A stretch of DNA of 64,000 nucleotides from Albimonas pacifica (GCF_900113695.1 NZ_FOQH01000005.1:248001-312000), one strand, 5' to 3'. Counted from the stretch's first letter, positions 27,002 through 35,612 are shown. Notes: generated from the sequence alone by a model not told the origin. Translations and numbers: made by a program.

Positions 27002-27154
27002 TCAGGCGTCGGTCCTGTCAGCCTCGGTGGCCTCCGGGCGTCTGCGCGGGCCCTGCACGGGCACGCGGACGGGCTTGGGTTCGGGCCGGCGGCCCTGGCC
27101 GAGCGCGGCGGCCGCGGCCGCCGCGGCGGCGCCGGCGACGCCGATCAGGATCAT
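27002..27154 (-). CDS. Small 50-aa membrane-like protein between yejA and yejB
   Basis: MILIGVAG followed by a poly-alanine run forms a short hydrophobic segment (residues 1-18), and the rest is a basic, proline-rich tail (RRPEPKPVRVPVQ...). GGAAGAG lies a few bases upstream of the ATG at 27154. It begins 14 bases after the yejA stop, and its TGA abuts the yejB ATG without a gap, the spacing of a genuine operon member. No family is recognised. A single-pass transporter-associated micro-protein is one possibility; a chance frame in a spacer is the other. Confidence 0.5.
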   Translation of the reverse strand: MILIGVAGAAAAAAAAALGQGRRPEPKPVRVPVQGPRRRPEATEADRTDA

Positions 27155-27168
27155 GGTCTCTTCCGGGG

Positions 27169-29133
27169 TCACAGCGGGGCGCCCTCCGATTTGAGCTTCT
27201 CGTATTTCGCTTCGTCCCACCACCAGTAGCCGTCGCCGCGGCTGTAGGGGGGCGGGCTCTCGGGCATGCCGAACACGTCCCAGTAGGCGATGTTGTATTC
27301 GCCCTTGTACCAGTTCGGCGTCCAGATGTGCAGCGCGCGCAGCACCCTGTCGAGGGCGCGTGCGGCGACGTCGAGGCTCTCGCGGCTGTCGGCCCCGATC
27401 ACCTTCTCGATCAGCGCGTCGACGGCGGGGTTGGCGAGCCCCGTCAGGTTCGGCGTCCCCGGCGAGCCGGCGGCGTCCGAGCCGAACAGCGAGCGCAGCT
27501 CCTGGCCCGGGGTCATCGACATCACGAAACGGCCGGGGACCACGTCGTAGTCGAAATCCTCCTGCCGCTGCTGGTACTGGGCGGGATCGACGATGCGCAT
27601 CGAGGCGTCGACGCCCATCTTGCGCAGGTTGGCGATGAAGGGGCCGATGATCCGCTCGAAGGTGGGGCTGTCGTCGAGCAGCTCCATCTTCAGGGGCTGG
27701 CCCTCGGCGTTCACCCTCATCCCGTCCTTCACCGTCCAGCCCGCCTCGTCGAGCAGCTTCATCGCCCGGCGCAGCACGCGGCGGTCGGAGCCGGAGCCGT
27801 CGGTGACCGGGGGCGTGTAGGCGGGGGCCTCGAAGACCTCCGCCGGCAGGTCGGCGCGCAGCGGCTCGAGCAGCGCGAGCTCCGCCTCCGAGGGCATCCC
27901 CTCGGCCTCCATCGGCGAGTTCTCGAAGAACGAGACGGTGCGGTCGTAGAGGCCGTAGAACAGCGTCTTGTTGGACCATTCGAAGTCGAAGGCCATCGAC
28001 AGCGCCTCGCGCACCCGCGGGTCCTGGAACTGGGGGCGGCGCATGTTGAACCAGAACCCCTGCGTGCCCGAGGGCCGCCCGTCGGGCACCTGGTCCTTGA
28101 TCACCCAGCCGCGCTCGATCGCGGGGAAGCCGTATTCGGTCGCCCAGATCTTGGAGAAGAACTCCTCGTGGAAGGTGAAGGCGCCGGCCTTGAACGCCTC
28201 GAAGGCGGCGGTGTAGTCCTTGAAATACTCGAAGACGTAGCGGTCGAAGTTGTTCGTGCCGACGTTCACCGGCAGGTCGGCCGCCCAGTAGTCCGGGCGC
28301 CGCGCGTAGACGATGCGCCGGCCGGGCTCGGCCACCTCGACCGCATAGGGGCCCGAGCCCAGGATCGGCTCGAGGGTGGAGGCGGAGAAGTCCCGCTCCG
28401 CCCACCAGGCCTTCGAGAGCACCGCGAAGCCGCCCACCATGGCCGGCAGGTCGCGGGTCGAGACGCCCTCGCGGAAGTCGAAGCGGATCGCGCGCTCCTC
28501 GAGCACGGTGGCGCTTTCGACGTCGCGATACTGGATGCGGTAGGAGGGATGGCCCTGCTCGCGCAGGATGTCGAAGGTGAACTTGACGTCCTCGGCCGTG
28601 ACCGGCGAGCCGTCGGAGAAGGTCGCCTCGGGCCGCAGGCGGAAGATCACCCAGGTGCGGTCCTCGGGGTATTCCAGGCTCTCGGCCAGCAGGCCGTAGA
28701 CCGCGTCGATCTCGTCGGGCGAGCCGGTGAGCAGCGTGTCGTAGAGCGCGCCCAGGCCCTGCGCCGGTTCGCCCTTCAGGATGAAGGGGTTGAGGCTGTC
28801 GAAGGTGCTGGACGCGCCGGTGCCGCGGCCCGACCAGGTGCCGCCCTTGGGGGCGTCGGGATTGACGAAGTCGAAATGCGCGAAGTCGGGGGCGTATTTC
28901 AGGTCGCCGAAGGTGGAGATCCCGTGGCTGACGATCGCGCCGCCCTCGCCGACCGCGGGGGCCGGGGCGCCGGCGCCCTGGGCGCCCGCCAGCCGGGGCA
29001 GGAGCGTCGCCGCGGCGCCGAAGGCCGCGAGCCCCAGCCCGAGGTCGCGCCGCGAGATCGCGCCGGTCCCCGCGGCCCTCCCCGGGGGGGCGGGCAGGTC
29101 GAGGCGGCGTCGGTCGGCGGGGCGCTTGCGCAT
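27169..29133 (-). CDS. yejA: Extracellular oligopeptide-binding protein YejA (SBP family 5)
   Basis: Periplasmic solute receptor for the Yej ABC importer, 654 aa. The N-terminal signal has a twin-arginine pattern, SRRDLGLGLAAFGAAATLLPRLAGA, so Tat export is likely. The mature part shows family-5 features: HGISTFGDLKYAPDFAHFDFVNPDAPKGG, LYDTLL, LAESLEYPEDRTWVIFRLRPEATFSDGSPVTAEDV and a C-terminal WTPNWYKGEYNIAYWDVFG. The start is the ATG at 29133, with GGGAG eight bases upstream. It is the first gene of the operon yejA-(50 aa)-yejB-yejE-yejF-(106 aa). Confidence 0.94.
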   Translation of the reverse strand: MRKRPADRRRLDLPAPPGRAAGTGAISRRDLGLGLAAFGAAATLLPRLAGAQGAGAPAPAVGEGGAIVSHGISTFGDLKYAPDFAHFDFVNPDAPKGGTWSGRGTGASSTFDSLNPFILKGEPAQGLGALYDTLLTGSPDEIDAVYGLLAESLEYPEDRTWVIFRLRPEATFSDGSPVTAEDVKFTFDILREQGHPSYRIQYRDVESATVLEERAIRFDFREGVSTRDLPAMVGGFAVLSKAWWAERDFSASTLEPILGSGPYAVEVAEPGRRIVYARRPDYWAADLPVNVGTNNFDRYVFEYFKDYTAAFEAFKAGAFTFHEEFFSKIWATEYGFPAIERGWVIKDQVPDGRPSGTQGFWFNMRRPQFQDPRVREALSMAFDFEWSNKTLFYGLYDRTVSFFENSPMEAEGMPSEAELALLEPLRADLPAEVFEAPAYTPPVTDGSGSDRRVLRRAMKLLDEAGWTVKDGMRVNAEGQPLKMELLDDSPTFERIIGPFIANLRKMGVDASMRIVDPAQYQQRQEDFDYDVVPGRFVMSMTPGQELRSLFGSDAAGSPGTPNLTGLANPAVDALIEKVIGADSRESLDVAARALDRVLRALHIWTPNWYKGEYNIAYWDVFGMPESPPPYSRGDGYWWWDEAKYEKLKSEGAPL

Positions 29134-29607
29134 GGGCGGATCTCCCTTGTGTCCGTCCCTCCAAGGGTTAGGCCGCGCCCTCCGACGTTTCAAGCGCGCC
29201 CGCGAGGACGTGACCGCGCGCCCCCGCCGCACCGACGTTCCGGACCCCAGGCCGCAGGCGCGCCGCCTTCCCGGCCGGGGGCGGTCTCCCGGGCCCATGG
29301 GCGCCCTGCGGGCGGGCTTTGGCCTCCGGCCGGCGCGGCGCCCGGACCGCGCAGCCGGCGCCGACGCCGGCGGGCGGGCGGCGCGCGCCGAGCCCGGCGA
29401 CGAGGCGGTCGGCCGCACCGCGGCGCGACGGTCGGGCGACGCCGCGCGCGCAGCGGCCGGACGGTTCGGGGGCAGGGCGGCGGGGGAGCGTCCGCCGCTC
29501 GTCTCCCGGCGAGCAGACCGGGCGAGCAGACCCGGCGAGGGGCGTCCGGAGGGGCGCGCCTCGGCGCGGGGAAGGGCGACCAGGGGCGGAACCGGAGGCC
29601 GGAATCG
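29134..29607. other. Gap between the yej operon and the cytochrome gene; one solo repeat module
   Basis: No gene was recognised in this G+C-rich stretch. It should contain the yejA promoter (minus strand, just above 29133). A free-standing copy of the motif that ends the palindromic repeat flank, GCGCCCTGCGGGCGGGCTT, sits at 29301-29319 without any palindrome. Confidence 0.55.
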
Positions 29608-29632
29608 AAAGAGCCGCCCCGGGGGGCGGCTC
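29608..29632 (-). terminator. Intrinsic terminator of the cytochrome c gene
   Basis: GAGCCGCCCC pairs with GGGGCGGCTC and is followed on the minus strand by TTTC, 29 bases after the stop codon at 29661. Confidence 0.65.
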
Positions 29633-29660
29633 CTGTCGGTCGCGCTCGGGGCGCGGGTCG

Positions 29661-30164
29661 TTACTGCAGCGACGCCAGGTAGGCGATCAGGTCGGCGCGG
29701 TCCTCGGGGGAGCGCAGGCCGGCGAAGCCCATGGCGGTGCCGGGGGCGACGGCCTTGGGATTCTCGAGGAAGTGGTAGAGGTTCTCCTTCGACCACACGT
29801 CGCCCACCTGCTCCAGCGCGCCGGAGTAGGAGAAGCCGGCGACCGAGTCGATCTCGCGGTCGATCACGCCGTCGAGGTGCGGGCCGGTGCCGTTCGAGCC
29901 GTCCACCTTGTGGCAGGCGCGGCACTTGCCGAACACCCGCTCGCCGCGGCCGGCGTCGCCGGCCTCGAGCAGGGCGGCCACGTCGATCTGCTCTTCCTCG
30001 CCGCCGCCCGCTTCCTGGACTTCCAGCGCGTAGGCGTAGTGATGCTCGTCGCCATGGGAAGCGGCCGGGTGGAAGATCAATTCGGCGAAGAACTGAACGC
30101 CGAGATAGATCAGCAGCGCGCCCACGCAGGCGCCGACGATCTTGTTGATCTCCATCGTGTCCAT
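29661..30164 (-). CDS. Membrane-anchored cytochrome c (c552/CycM type)
   Basis: A 167-aa electron carrier tethered to the inner membrane with its heme in the periplasm. Residues about 8-28 form an uncleaved anchor (IVGACVGALLIYLGVQFFAELIF), followed by an acidic linker. The class I cytochrome domain has CRACH (heme attachment; His axial ligand) near residue 81 and a Met ligand in GTAMGFAGL near 142-150. It likely links the bc1 complex to cytochrome oxidase. The start at 30164 is chosen, but an ATG at 30155 is equally possible. It is divergent from pheA, an arrangement I recall from other Rhodobacterales. Confidence 0.92.
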   Translation of the reverse strand: MDTMEINKIVGACVGALLIYLGVQFFAELIFHPAASHGDEHHYAYALEVQEAGGGEEEQIDVAALLEAGDAGRGERVFGKCRACHKVDGSNGTGPHLDGVIDREIDSVAGFSYSGALEQVGDVWSKENLYHFLENPKAVAPGTAMGFAGLRSPEDRADLIAYLASLQ

Positions 30165-30407
30165 GTCGGTCCAGACCCCTTTATCGTTCCTTGCCGGGCG
30201 CCGGTTGTCGCGTCTCGCTCCGTGGCCCGCTTCGCCCCCCTCCCGGGGCCGGCGCGCGTCTGCTGCGTCCGGCCGGCGAGGCGCGGCTGGGTGAGCGATC
30301 TCCTACCCGCTTCCCGCGACCGGCCGCAAGGCGTATAAGGCGCGACCCATTGACCGGAGAGAGCTTTCTCACGGGCCCGTCAGGGCCCGCGAGACCGCGC
30401 GGAGACC

Positions 30408-31304
30408 ATGACGCAAGACACGACCCGACCCGATCCATCCGCCGGACCCATCCTCGAGAAGATCGCCTTCCAGGGCGAGCCGGGCGCCTACTCGCATCTC
30501 GCCTGCCGCCAGGCCTATCCCGAGCTCGACCCGCTCCCCTGCCAGACCTTCGAAGAGGCGATCGCGGCGGTGAAGAGCTGCGAGGCCAAGCTCGCCATGC
30601 TGCCGGTCGAGAACTCCACCTACGGCCGGGTCGCCGACATCCATGCGCTGCTGCCGGGCTCGGGCCTGTTCATCATCGGCGAGACCTTCGTGCCGGTCGC
30701 CATCCAGCTCATGGGCCCCAAGGGCGCGAAGCTCGAGGGCGTGAAGACGGCGATGAGCCACACCGTGCTGCTGGGCCAGTGCCGGGAGTTCCTCGCAGAG
30801 CATAAAATCCGCGCGATCACCGGCGCCGACACCGCCGGCTCCGCCCGGCAGGTGTTCGAGGCGAACGATCCGACGCAGGCCGCGCTCGCCTCCGAGCTCG
30901 CCGCCGAGATCAACGGGCTGGAGATCCTCGCGCGCGACGTGCATGACAACAAGCACAACGCCACCCGCTTCCTGGTGATGTCGCGCCAGAAGATCGAGGC
31001 GGAGCCGGCGGCCCCCAAGGTGCTGACCACGTTCATCTTCCAGGTCCGCAACGTGCCCGCCGCGCTCTACAAGGCGATGGGCGGCTTCGCGACCAACGGC
31101 GTGAACATGGTCAAGCTGGAGAGCTACATGGTCGACGGCTCCTTCACCGCGACCCAGTTCCTGGCCGACATCGAGGGCCACCCCGACGACCCCAACGTGC
31201 GGCTGGCGATGGAGGAGCTGGCCTTCTTCACCTCTTACCGCCGGATCCTGGGCGTCTATCCGGCCCACCCCTACCGCGACAGCGTGCGCCTCGCCGCCGA
31301 CTGA
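30408..31304 (+). CDS. pheA: Prephenate dehydratase
   Basis: Converts prephenate to phenylpyruvate in phenylalanine synthesis. 298 aa: a PDT domain (about 18-200) with IAFQGEPGAYSH, VENSTYGRV and the catalytic NATRFLVM (Thr-Arg-Phe), then a C-terminal ACT domain (about 210-285) for feedback control. The usual ACT effector motif ESRP reads ESYM here, so phenylalanine sensing may be altered. No chorismate mutase domain is fused. The terminator lies about 37 bases downstream. Confidence 0.96.
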   Translation: MTQDTTRPDPSAGPILEKIAFQGEPGAYSHLACRQAYPELDPLPCQTFEEAIAAVKSCEAKLAMLPVENSTYGRVADIHALLPGSGLFIIGETFVPVAIQLMGPKGAKLEGVKTAMSHTVLLGQCREFLAEHKIRAITGADTAGSARQVFEANDPTQAALASELAAEINGLEILARDVHDNKHNATRFLVMSRQKIEAEPAAPKVLTTFIFQVRNVPAALYKAMGGFATNGVNMVKLESYMVDGSFTATQFLADIEGHPDDPNVRLAMEELAFFTSYRRILGVYPAHPYRDSVRLAAD

Positions 31305-31340
31305 GCGCGCGCCGCGAGAGCGCCAGGGACCCGGACGCGA

Positions 31341-31372
31341 AAAAGGGGCGGCGCCGTCGGCGCCGCCCCTTT
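31341..31372. terminator. Bidirectional terminator between pheA and the RTX gene
   Basis: AAAAGGGGCGGCGCC-GTC-GGCGCCGCCCCTTT is a near-perfect hairpin with an A-run on the left and T-run on the right, between convergent genes. It should end transcripts from both. Confidence 0.85.
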
Positions 31373-31403
31373 CGTCGGGCACATCCCACAGGCCCCGCGG
31401 GGC

Positions 31404-32189
31404 TCAGGCGAACATGAAGTCCTGGTGGTCGTAGTCGTCCGCGTCGCCGTCCTTGATCCGCAGCACCACGTCGTCCTCGTATTTCACCACCAGGTCGCCG
31501 TTGCGCGCCTCGCGCAGCTCGAGATCGGCGAAGCGCGTGGCGCCGTTCTCGACGAGGAACAGGTCGGCGTCCTGCTCGAAGTCCACGACCCTGGCGCGCC
31601 CGCCCTGGGAGAGCACGAAGGTGTCGTCGCCCGCGCCGCCGATCAGGCGGTCCACGCCCGGGCCGCCGGCCAGCACGTCGTCGCCGCCGCCGCCGCGCAT
31701 CACGTCGCCGCCCTTGCCGCCGAACAGGAAGTCGTCGCCGCCGCCGCCGACCAGCAGGTCGCCGCCGTCGTTGCCGTAGAGCTCGTCCGAGAAGCCGCCG
31801 CCGCGCAGTTCGTCCGACCCCGAGCCGCCGAACAGCACGTCCGAGCCCTTGCCCCCGACCAGCAGGTCCTTGGCGTTGCCGCCCTTGAGCACGTCGCCGC
31901 CCCAGCCGCCGTAGAGCGCGTCCTTGCCGTTGTCGCCGATCAGCTTGTCGGCGCCCTCGCCGCCCTCGAGCACGTCCTTGCCGTTGCCGCCGTCGAGCAG
32001 GTCGTGGCCGTCGCCGCCGTAAAGCGCGTCCTTGCCGTTGCCGCCGAACAGGCGGTCGTCGCCCTTGCGGCCCCAGATCTCGTCGCTTCCGTTCTCGCCG
32101 TGCAGCCGGTCGTCGTTGTCGAGGCCGAAGACCTGGTCGTCGCCGTTGCCGGCGAACTCGACGATGGGATCGTGCTTGGGGCTGGCCAT
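31404..32189 (-). CDS. RTX (hemolysin-type calcium-binding repeat) protein
   Basis: A 261-aa protein made almost wholly of RTX nonapeptides of GGxGxDxLx type (residues about 12-205, roughly twenty units such as GGNGKDALY and GGKGSDVLF). It has no N-terminal catalytic domain and no Sec signal. The C-terminal 55 residues (DDTFVLSQGGRARVVDFEQDADLFLV...) match the uncleaved type I secretion end of RTX proteins. Calcium-induced folding outside the cell is expected. The start ATG at 32189 has a very strong AGGAGGAG site. No type I secretion genes are in the window. The role is unknown. Confidence 0.88.
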   Translation of the reverse strand: MASPKHDPIVEFAGNGDDQVFGLDNDDRLHGENGSDEIWGRKGDDRLFGGNGKDALYGGDGHDLLDGGNGKDVLEGGEGADKLIGDNGKDALYGGWGGDVLKGGNAKDLLVGGKGSDVLFGGSGSDELRGGGFSDELYGNDGGDLLVGGGGDDFLFGGKGGDVMRGGGGDDVLAGGPGVDRLIGGAGDDTFVLSQGGRARVVDFEQDADLFLVENGATRFADLELREARNGDLVVKYEDDVVLRIKDGDADDYDHQDFMFA

Positions 32190-32462
32190 GGGGATTCTCC
32201 TCCTGCTCGCGTCTTCCGGGCGCGGGGCGTCCCCGCGCAGGACGGCCGGAGCCGTCGTCATGCGCCTTGTGTCAGCGCGAAAAGGCCGGCCTCGGGCGGG
32301 ATCGTGTCCCGTCCCGGACCATTCGGCGCCCGGTCCCGCCCCATTCACGCCCGCGCAGGGGGGCGCCGCGGCTCCGTTCATCGGGGCGGCGCGATTGACA
32401 GCCGGTCGACAAGTTGGTCCCGTCGCCTCCGAACAATGACTCTGGAGGAGCCCGGACCCGCC

Positions 32463-33551
32463 ATGACCCGACTTGCCGACGAACTGACCCTCGCGCGCGG
32501 ACCCGCGTGGAAGAACCGCTTCATGCTGGCCCCGCTGACCAACCAGCAGAGCCACATGGACGGCACGCTTTCGGACGACGAGTTCCGCTGGCTGACCATG
32601 CGCGCGCAGGGCGGCTTCGGCCTGACCATGACCTGCGCCGCCCATGTGCAGCGCAACGGCAACGCCTTCCCCGGCCAGCTCGGCATCTGGGACGACCGCC
32701 ATCTCGAGGGGCTGACGCGGCTCGCGGACGCGCTGCGGGCGGCGGGCTCGGTCTCCTCCGTGCAGCTCCACCACGGCGGCATGCGCTGCCCCAGGGAGCT
32801 GGCGGGCGACGTCGTGGCCCCCTCCGACGACGCCGAGACCGGGGCCCGCGCCCTGACCACGGCCGAGGTCGAGCGGCTGCGCGACGATTTCGTCGCCGGC
32901 GCGCTGCGCGCCCAGACGGCGGGCTTCGACGGGGTCGAGATCCACGGCGCCCACGGCTACATCCTCTGCGCCTTCCTCAGCGCGAAGTACAACCGCCGTG
33001 ACGACCGCTACGGCGGCAGCCTCGAGAACCGCGCCCGGCTGACGCTGGAGATCCTCGACGGCATCCGCGCGGCCTGCCGCCCCGACTTCCAGGTGGGCCT
33101 GCGCCTGTCGCCCGAGCGGTTCGGGATGGAGCTGGCCGAGATCCGCGACCTCGCCGCCCAGGTGATGACGGGCGGCAAGCTCGACTATCTCGACATGTCG
33201 CTGTGGGACGTCTTCAAGGCGCCCGTCGACGAGGCCTTCGCCGAGCGCGACCTGCTGGGCTGGTTCACCGACCTGCCGCGGGGCGAGACGAAGCTGGGCG
33301 TCGCCGGCAAGCTGATGACCGCCGCCCAGGCGCAGGAGGTGCTGGACCGCGGCTGCGACTACGCCGTGATCGGGCGCGCCGCGATCCTGCGCCACGATTT
33401 CCCCAACCGGGCGCTGGCGGACGCGGGCTACGCCTCGCCCGCGACCCCGGTCTCGGAGGCGCATCTGATGGCCGAAGGGCTGTCGCCGTCCTTCGTGCAG
33501 TACATGCGCAACTGGAAGGGCTTCGTGGAGGAGGCCTCCTCGGCCGCCTGA
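32463..33551 (+). CDS. NADH:flavin oxidoreductase (Old Yellow Enzyme family)
   Basis: FMN-dependent oxidoreductase, 362 aa, a single TIM barrel without the extra Fe-S or NADH domains of the longer OYE members. Signatures: NRFMLAPLTNQQS (FMN binding), VQLHHGGMRC, the catalytic-region motif GFDGVEIHGAHGYILCAFLSAKYNRRDDRYGGS, and the late phosphate-binding DYAVIGRAAI. GGAGGAG 12 bases upstream supports the ATG at 32463 over an earlier one at 32436. It is divergent from the RTX gene across 273 bp. The natural substrate (an enone or nitro compound) cannot be deduced. Confidence 0.93.
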   Translation: MTRLADELTLARGPAWKNRFMLAPLTNQQSHMDGTLSDDEFRWLTMRAQGGFGLTMTCAAHVQRNGNAFPGQLGIWDDRHLEGLTRLADALRAAGSVSSVQLHHGGMRCPRELAGDVVAPSDDAETGARALTTAEVERLRDDFVAGALRAQTAGFDGVEIHGAHGYILCAFLSAKYNRRDDRYGGSLENRARLTLEILDGIRAACRPDFQVGLRLSPERFGMELAEIRDLAAQVMTGGKLDYLDMSLWDVFKAPVDEAFAERDLLGWFTDLPRGETKLGVAGKLMTAAQAQEVLDRGCDYAVIGRAAILRHDFPNRALADAGYASPATPVSEAHLMAEGLSPSFVQYMRNWKGFVEEASSAA

Positions 33552-33565
33552 GCCCCCGGAACGCG

Positions 33566-33595
33566 GAAGGGGCGGACCCTGCGGTCCGCCCCTTC
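33566..33595. terminator. Bidirectional terminator between the OYE gene and the 60-aa gene
   Basis: GAAGGGGCGGACC-CTGC-GGTCCGCCCCTTC is a perfect hairpin between convergent genes. The U-tract is short, but stem strength and position support termination. Confidence 0.75.
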
Positions 33596-33615
33596 ACCTG
33601 CCGGCGCGGGGCGCC

Positions 33616-33798
33616 TCAGCTCTGGCGGGCGCCGCGCTTCTCGGTCAGGCGCTGCTGGATGCGGCGCCAGTTGTGCGCCTCTTCCGCGTCGCCCTTGTCC
33701 TCGTATTTCGCAGCGCGCTGCGCGGCGGTGGCGATGGCGCGGGGGCCGAGTTCGTCGTAGAGCGCCCGGGCCTGAAGTTCGACGTCTTCCATGCGCAT
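33616..33798 (-). CDS. Small conserved hypothetical protein (60 aa)
   Basis: A short, highly charged, probably helical cytoplasmic protein: VELQARALYDELGPRAIATAAQRAAKYEDKG, then EEAHNWRRIQQRLTEKRG. The ATG at 33798 is preceded by GGGAGG seven bases away. The Trp-Arg-Arg-Ile and charged helix pattern resembles small proteins I recall beside nudC-type genes in Rhodobacterales. No function can be assigned. Confidence 0.75.
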   Translation of the reverse strand: MRMEDVELQARALYDELGPRAIATAAQRAAKYEDKGDAEEAHNWRRIQQRLTEKRGARQS

Positions 33799-33996
33799 GT
33801 CGCGTCCTCCCAGAATTCGTCATGCGGGGGGCCGGCGCGCCGAGGGGTCCGGCGGAGCCGGCCGGGACCGCAACCTAAGGGAAAGTCGCCCGGATCGGAA
33901 CCCCTTCTGCGACAGGCCGCCGCAGACGGGCCGGTCAGGCCCCCCTCGCGCCGCACCGCGGAGGGGCGCCCGAGCGGCCGGGGATGCCGGGGCGGC

Positions 33997-35001
33997 TCAG
34001 CGGAACTCCGGCACCCGCCCGTCGACCCACGCCTCGATCACGGATCGGGCGATGGCGCCTTGCCGGGCGGGGGCGATGACCGGGTGACGGCCGGCGAGCG
34101 CCTCGCGCATCTCGTCCTTCTCGACCCACATCGCGGCCTCCAGTTCGTGCTCGTCGATGCGGATCTCCTCGTCGAGCGCCTCGCCCGCGCAGGCGATCAT
34201 CAGCGAGGCGGGGAAGGGCCAGGGCTGGGAGGCGACGTAGATCACCCGGCCGACGCGGATGAAGGCCTCCTCCTCCACCTCGCGGCGCACGGCGGCCTCC
34301 AGCGTCTCGCCCGGCTCCATGAAGCCCGCGAGCAGGGACCACATGCCTCGCGGCCACATCGACTGGCGGCCGACCAGCACCTTCGAGCCGCGCGTGATCA
34401 GCATGATCACCACCGGGTCGGTGCGCGGGAAATGCTGGCCGCCGCAGGCGGGGCACTCGCGCCGCCAGCCGGCGTGGACCATCTCCGAGCGGGTCCCGCA
34501 GCGCGAGCAGAACGGGTGGGAGCGGTGCCACTCGATCACCCCCTTGGCGGTGGAGGCGTCGGCGGCGTCCTGCACGCTGAGCCGCGCCATCTCCTGGCGC
34601 AGGTCGAGGAAGGCGTGGGTGTCGGGCAGGTCGGGATGGCGGTTGGCGGTGGCGTCGCGGAACGTGCCCGGGGGGCCGTCGGGGGCGGCGGGATCCTCCC
34701 AGGCCGAAATGTCGAGCGCGAAGCGCGCGCAGGGCCGGCCGCCCGCATCCTCGAGACCCAGGAACACCGGCTTGTCGGTCGTGACCTCCAGCACCGGGGA
34801 ATCGGAGGGCAGCCAGCCGAGCGAGAGATCGCCGCCCGCCTCCGCCAGCAGCGGCTTGCCGCGCCACAGCGGCAGGACCCGCGCCTCGGGGTCGCTCCAG
34901 AAGCGCCGGATCAGGGCGGCGTCGCCGCGCATGCGGTCCGCGCGGTCGCGGGTTCCGCCGGCGAAGGCGATGGTCTCTTCCGGGATGATCGGATCGGGCA
35001 T
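33997..35001 (-). CDS. nudC: NAD(+) diphosphatase / RNA decapping NudC
   Basis: Nudix hydrolase that cleaves NAD(H) to NMN and AMP and can remove NAD caps from RNA. 334 aa: an N-terminal domain, a zinc ribbon (CSRCGTRS...CPACGG, about 165-190), a Nudix box (GFMEPGETLEAAVRREVEEE, about 227-246) and the NudC-specific SQPWPFPASLM following it. The glycine normally following the EEx of the box is Phe (REVEEEAFI), an odd substitution; the metal-binding glutamates are intact. The ATG at 35001 is the first in frame. Palindromic repeat copy 4 lies 100 bp upstream. Confidence 0.93.
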   Translation of the reverse strand: MPDPIIPEETIAFAGGTRDRADRMRGDAALIRRFWSDPEARVLPLWRGKPLLAEAGGDLSLGWLPSDSPVLEVTTDKPVFLGLEDAGGRPCARFALDISAWEDPAAPDGPPGTFRDATANRHPDLPDTHAFLDLRQEMARLSVQDAADASTAKGVIEWHRSHPFCSRCGTRSEMVHAGWRRECPACGGQHFPRTDPVVIMLITRGSKVLVGRQSMWPRGMWSLLAGFMEPGETLEAAVRREVEEEAFIRVGRVIYVASQPWPFPASLMIACAGEALDEEIRIDEHELEAAMWVEKDEMREALAGRHPVIAPARQGAIARSVIEAWVDGRVPEFR

Positions 35002-35100
35002 CTGCGGCGGGCTCCCCTCGGTTCCGTGCTTGTTTGGGGCGACTCTATGGACCGCGGCGGCGGGGAGGAGCAAGCGGGGAGCGACGGACTCCCGGGGACG

Positions 35101-35374
35101 GAGGCGCCCTGCGGGCGGGCTTGGCGGGGGGCTCTGGCTTGTGGGCGTCGGGAGGGGATGGGGAGGGAGGGAGCCTCCGGCGGGCTCCTGACTCACCCAA
35201 GAACAAAGCGCCCGCGCCTGTCCTCCGGATCCGTCCATCGCGTCCGATGCCTGAGCGACTCGCCCGCCCCGGTCAAGGACGAGCCGCGCAAGCGCGGTCG
35301 CTGCGCGATCCTTGACCGGGGCGGGCGAGTCGCTCTGACGGCATCCGCGATGGACGGCTCCGGAGAACAGGCGC
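35101..35374 (+). repeat. Dispersed palindromic repeat, copy 4 (core 35214-35374)
   Basis: Full copy with side module (AGGCGCCCTGCGGGCGGGCTT at 35102-35122, G-rich spacer, GAGCCTCCGGCGGGCTCC, then ACTCACCCAAGAACA). The stem reads CTCGCCCGCCCCGGTCAAGG paired with CCTTGACCGGGGCGGGCGAG, and the apical hairpin is CCGCGC-AA-GCGCGG. It sits between nudC and the SRP RNA gene. The rest of 35002-35476 shows no gene. Confidence 0.93.
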
Positions 35375-35476
35375 TCCCGGGGGCGCCGGGGGCCGGCGGG
35401 CGGCGGGCGGGGCGCCCGGGAGGGAGAGGCGTGCCGGGCGAGGCGGGAGGCCGGGCCGGAGGGGCGTGCGAGGGGG

Positions 35477-35505
35477 TTGAAACGGGGGCGCGGGGCGCGT
35501 ATCTG
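35477..35505 (+). promoter_or_regulatory. Sigma-70-type promoter of the SRP RNA gene
   Basis: TTGAAA (35477-35482) and TATCTG (35500-35505) are spaced by exactly 17 bp and end about six bases before the predicted RNA 5' end. Confidence 0.75.
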
Positions 35506-35510
35506 GCGGG

Positions 35511-35607
35511 TCGAGAGGTTGGCGTGGGCGAGCGCCTCGCCAACCCGGTCAGGTCCGGAAGGAAGCAGCCGTAACGAGTCCCGCTTGGGTCGCGTTCAGC
35601 CTCTCAC
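35511..35607 (+). ncRNA. ffs: 4.5S signal recognition particle RNA (bacterial small SRP RNA)
   Basis: RNA component of the signal recognition particle that binds Ffh and targets nascent membrane proteins. The diagnostic apical region GGTCAGGTCCGGAAGGAAGC is followed by AGCCGTAACGA, carrying the GGAA tetraloop and the asymmetric internal loop that contacts the Ffh M domain. Terminal pairing GAGAGG (35513-35518) with CCTCTC (35600-35605) closes a roughly 97-nt hairpin. A promoter lies directly upstream and an intrinsic terminator downstream. It precedes dnaX, a neighbour seen in other bacteria. Ends are estimates. Confidence 0.95.
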
Positions 35608-35612
35608 CCTCG

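Noticed and set aside
35214-35374. Palindromic copy 4 as part of the SRP RNA gene
   Set aside because: A separate TTGAAA-N17-TATCTG promoter lies 100 bp downstream of the palindrome and directly before the SRP RNA, and the same palindrome occurs at three sites without SRP RNA.
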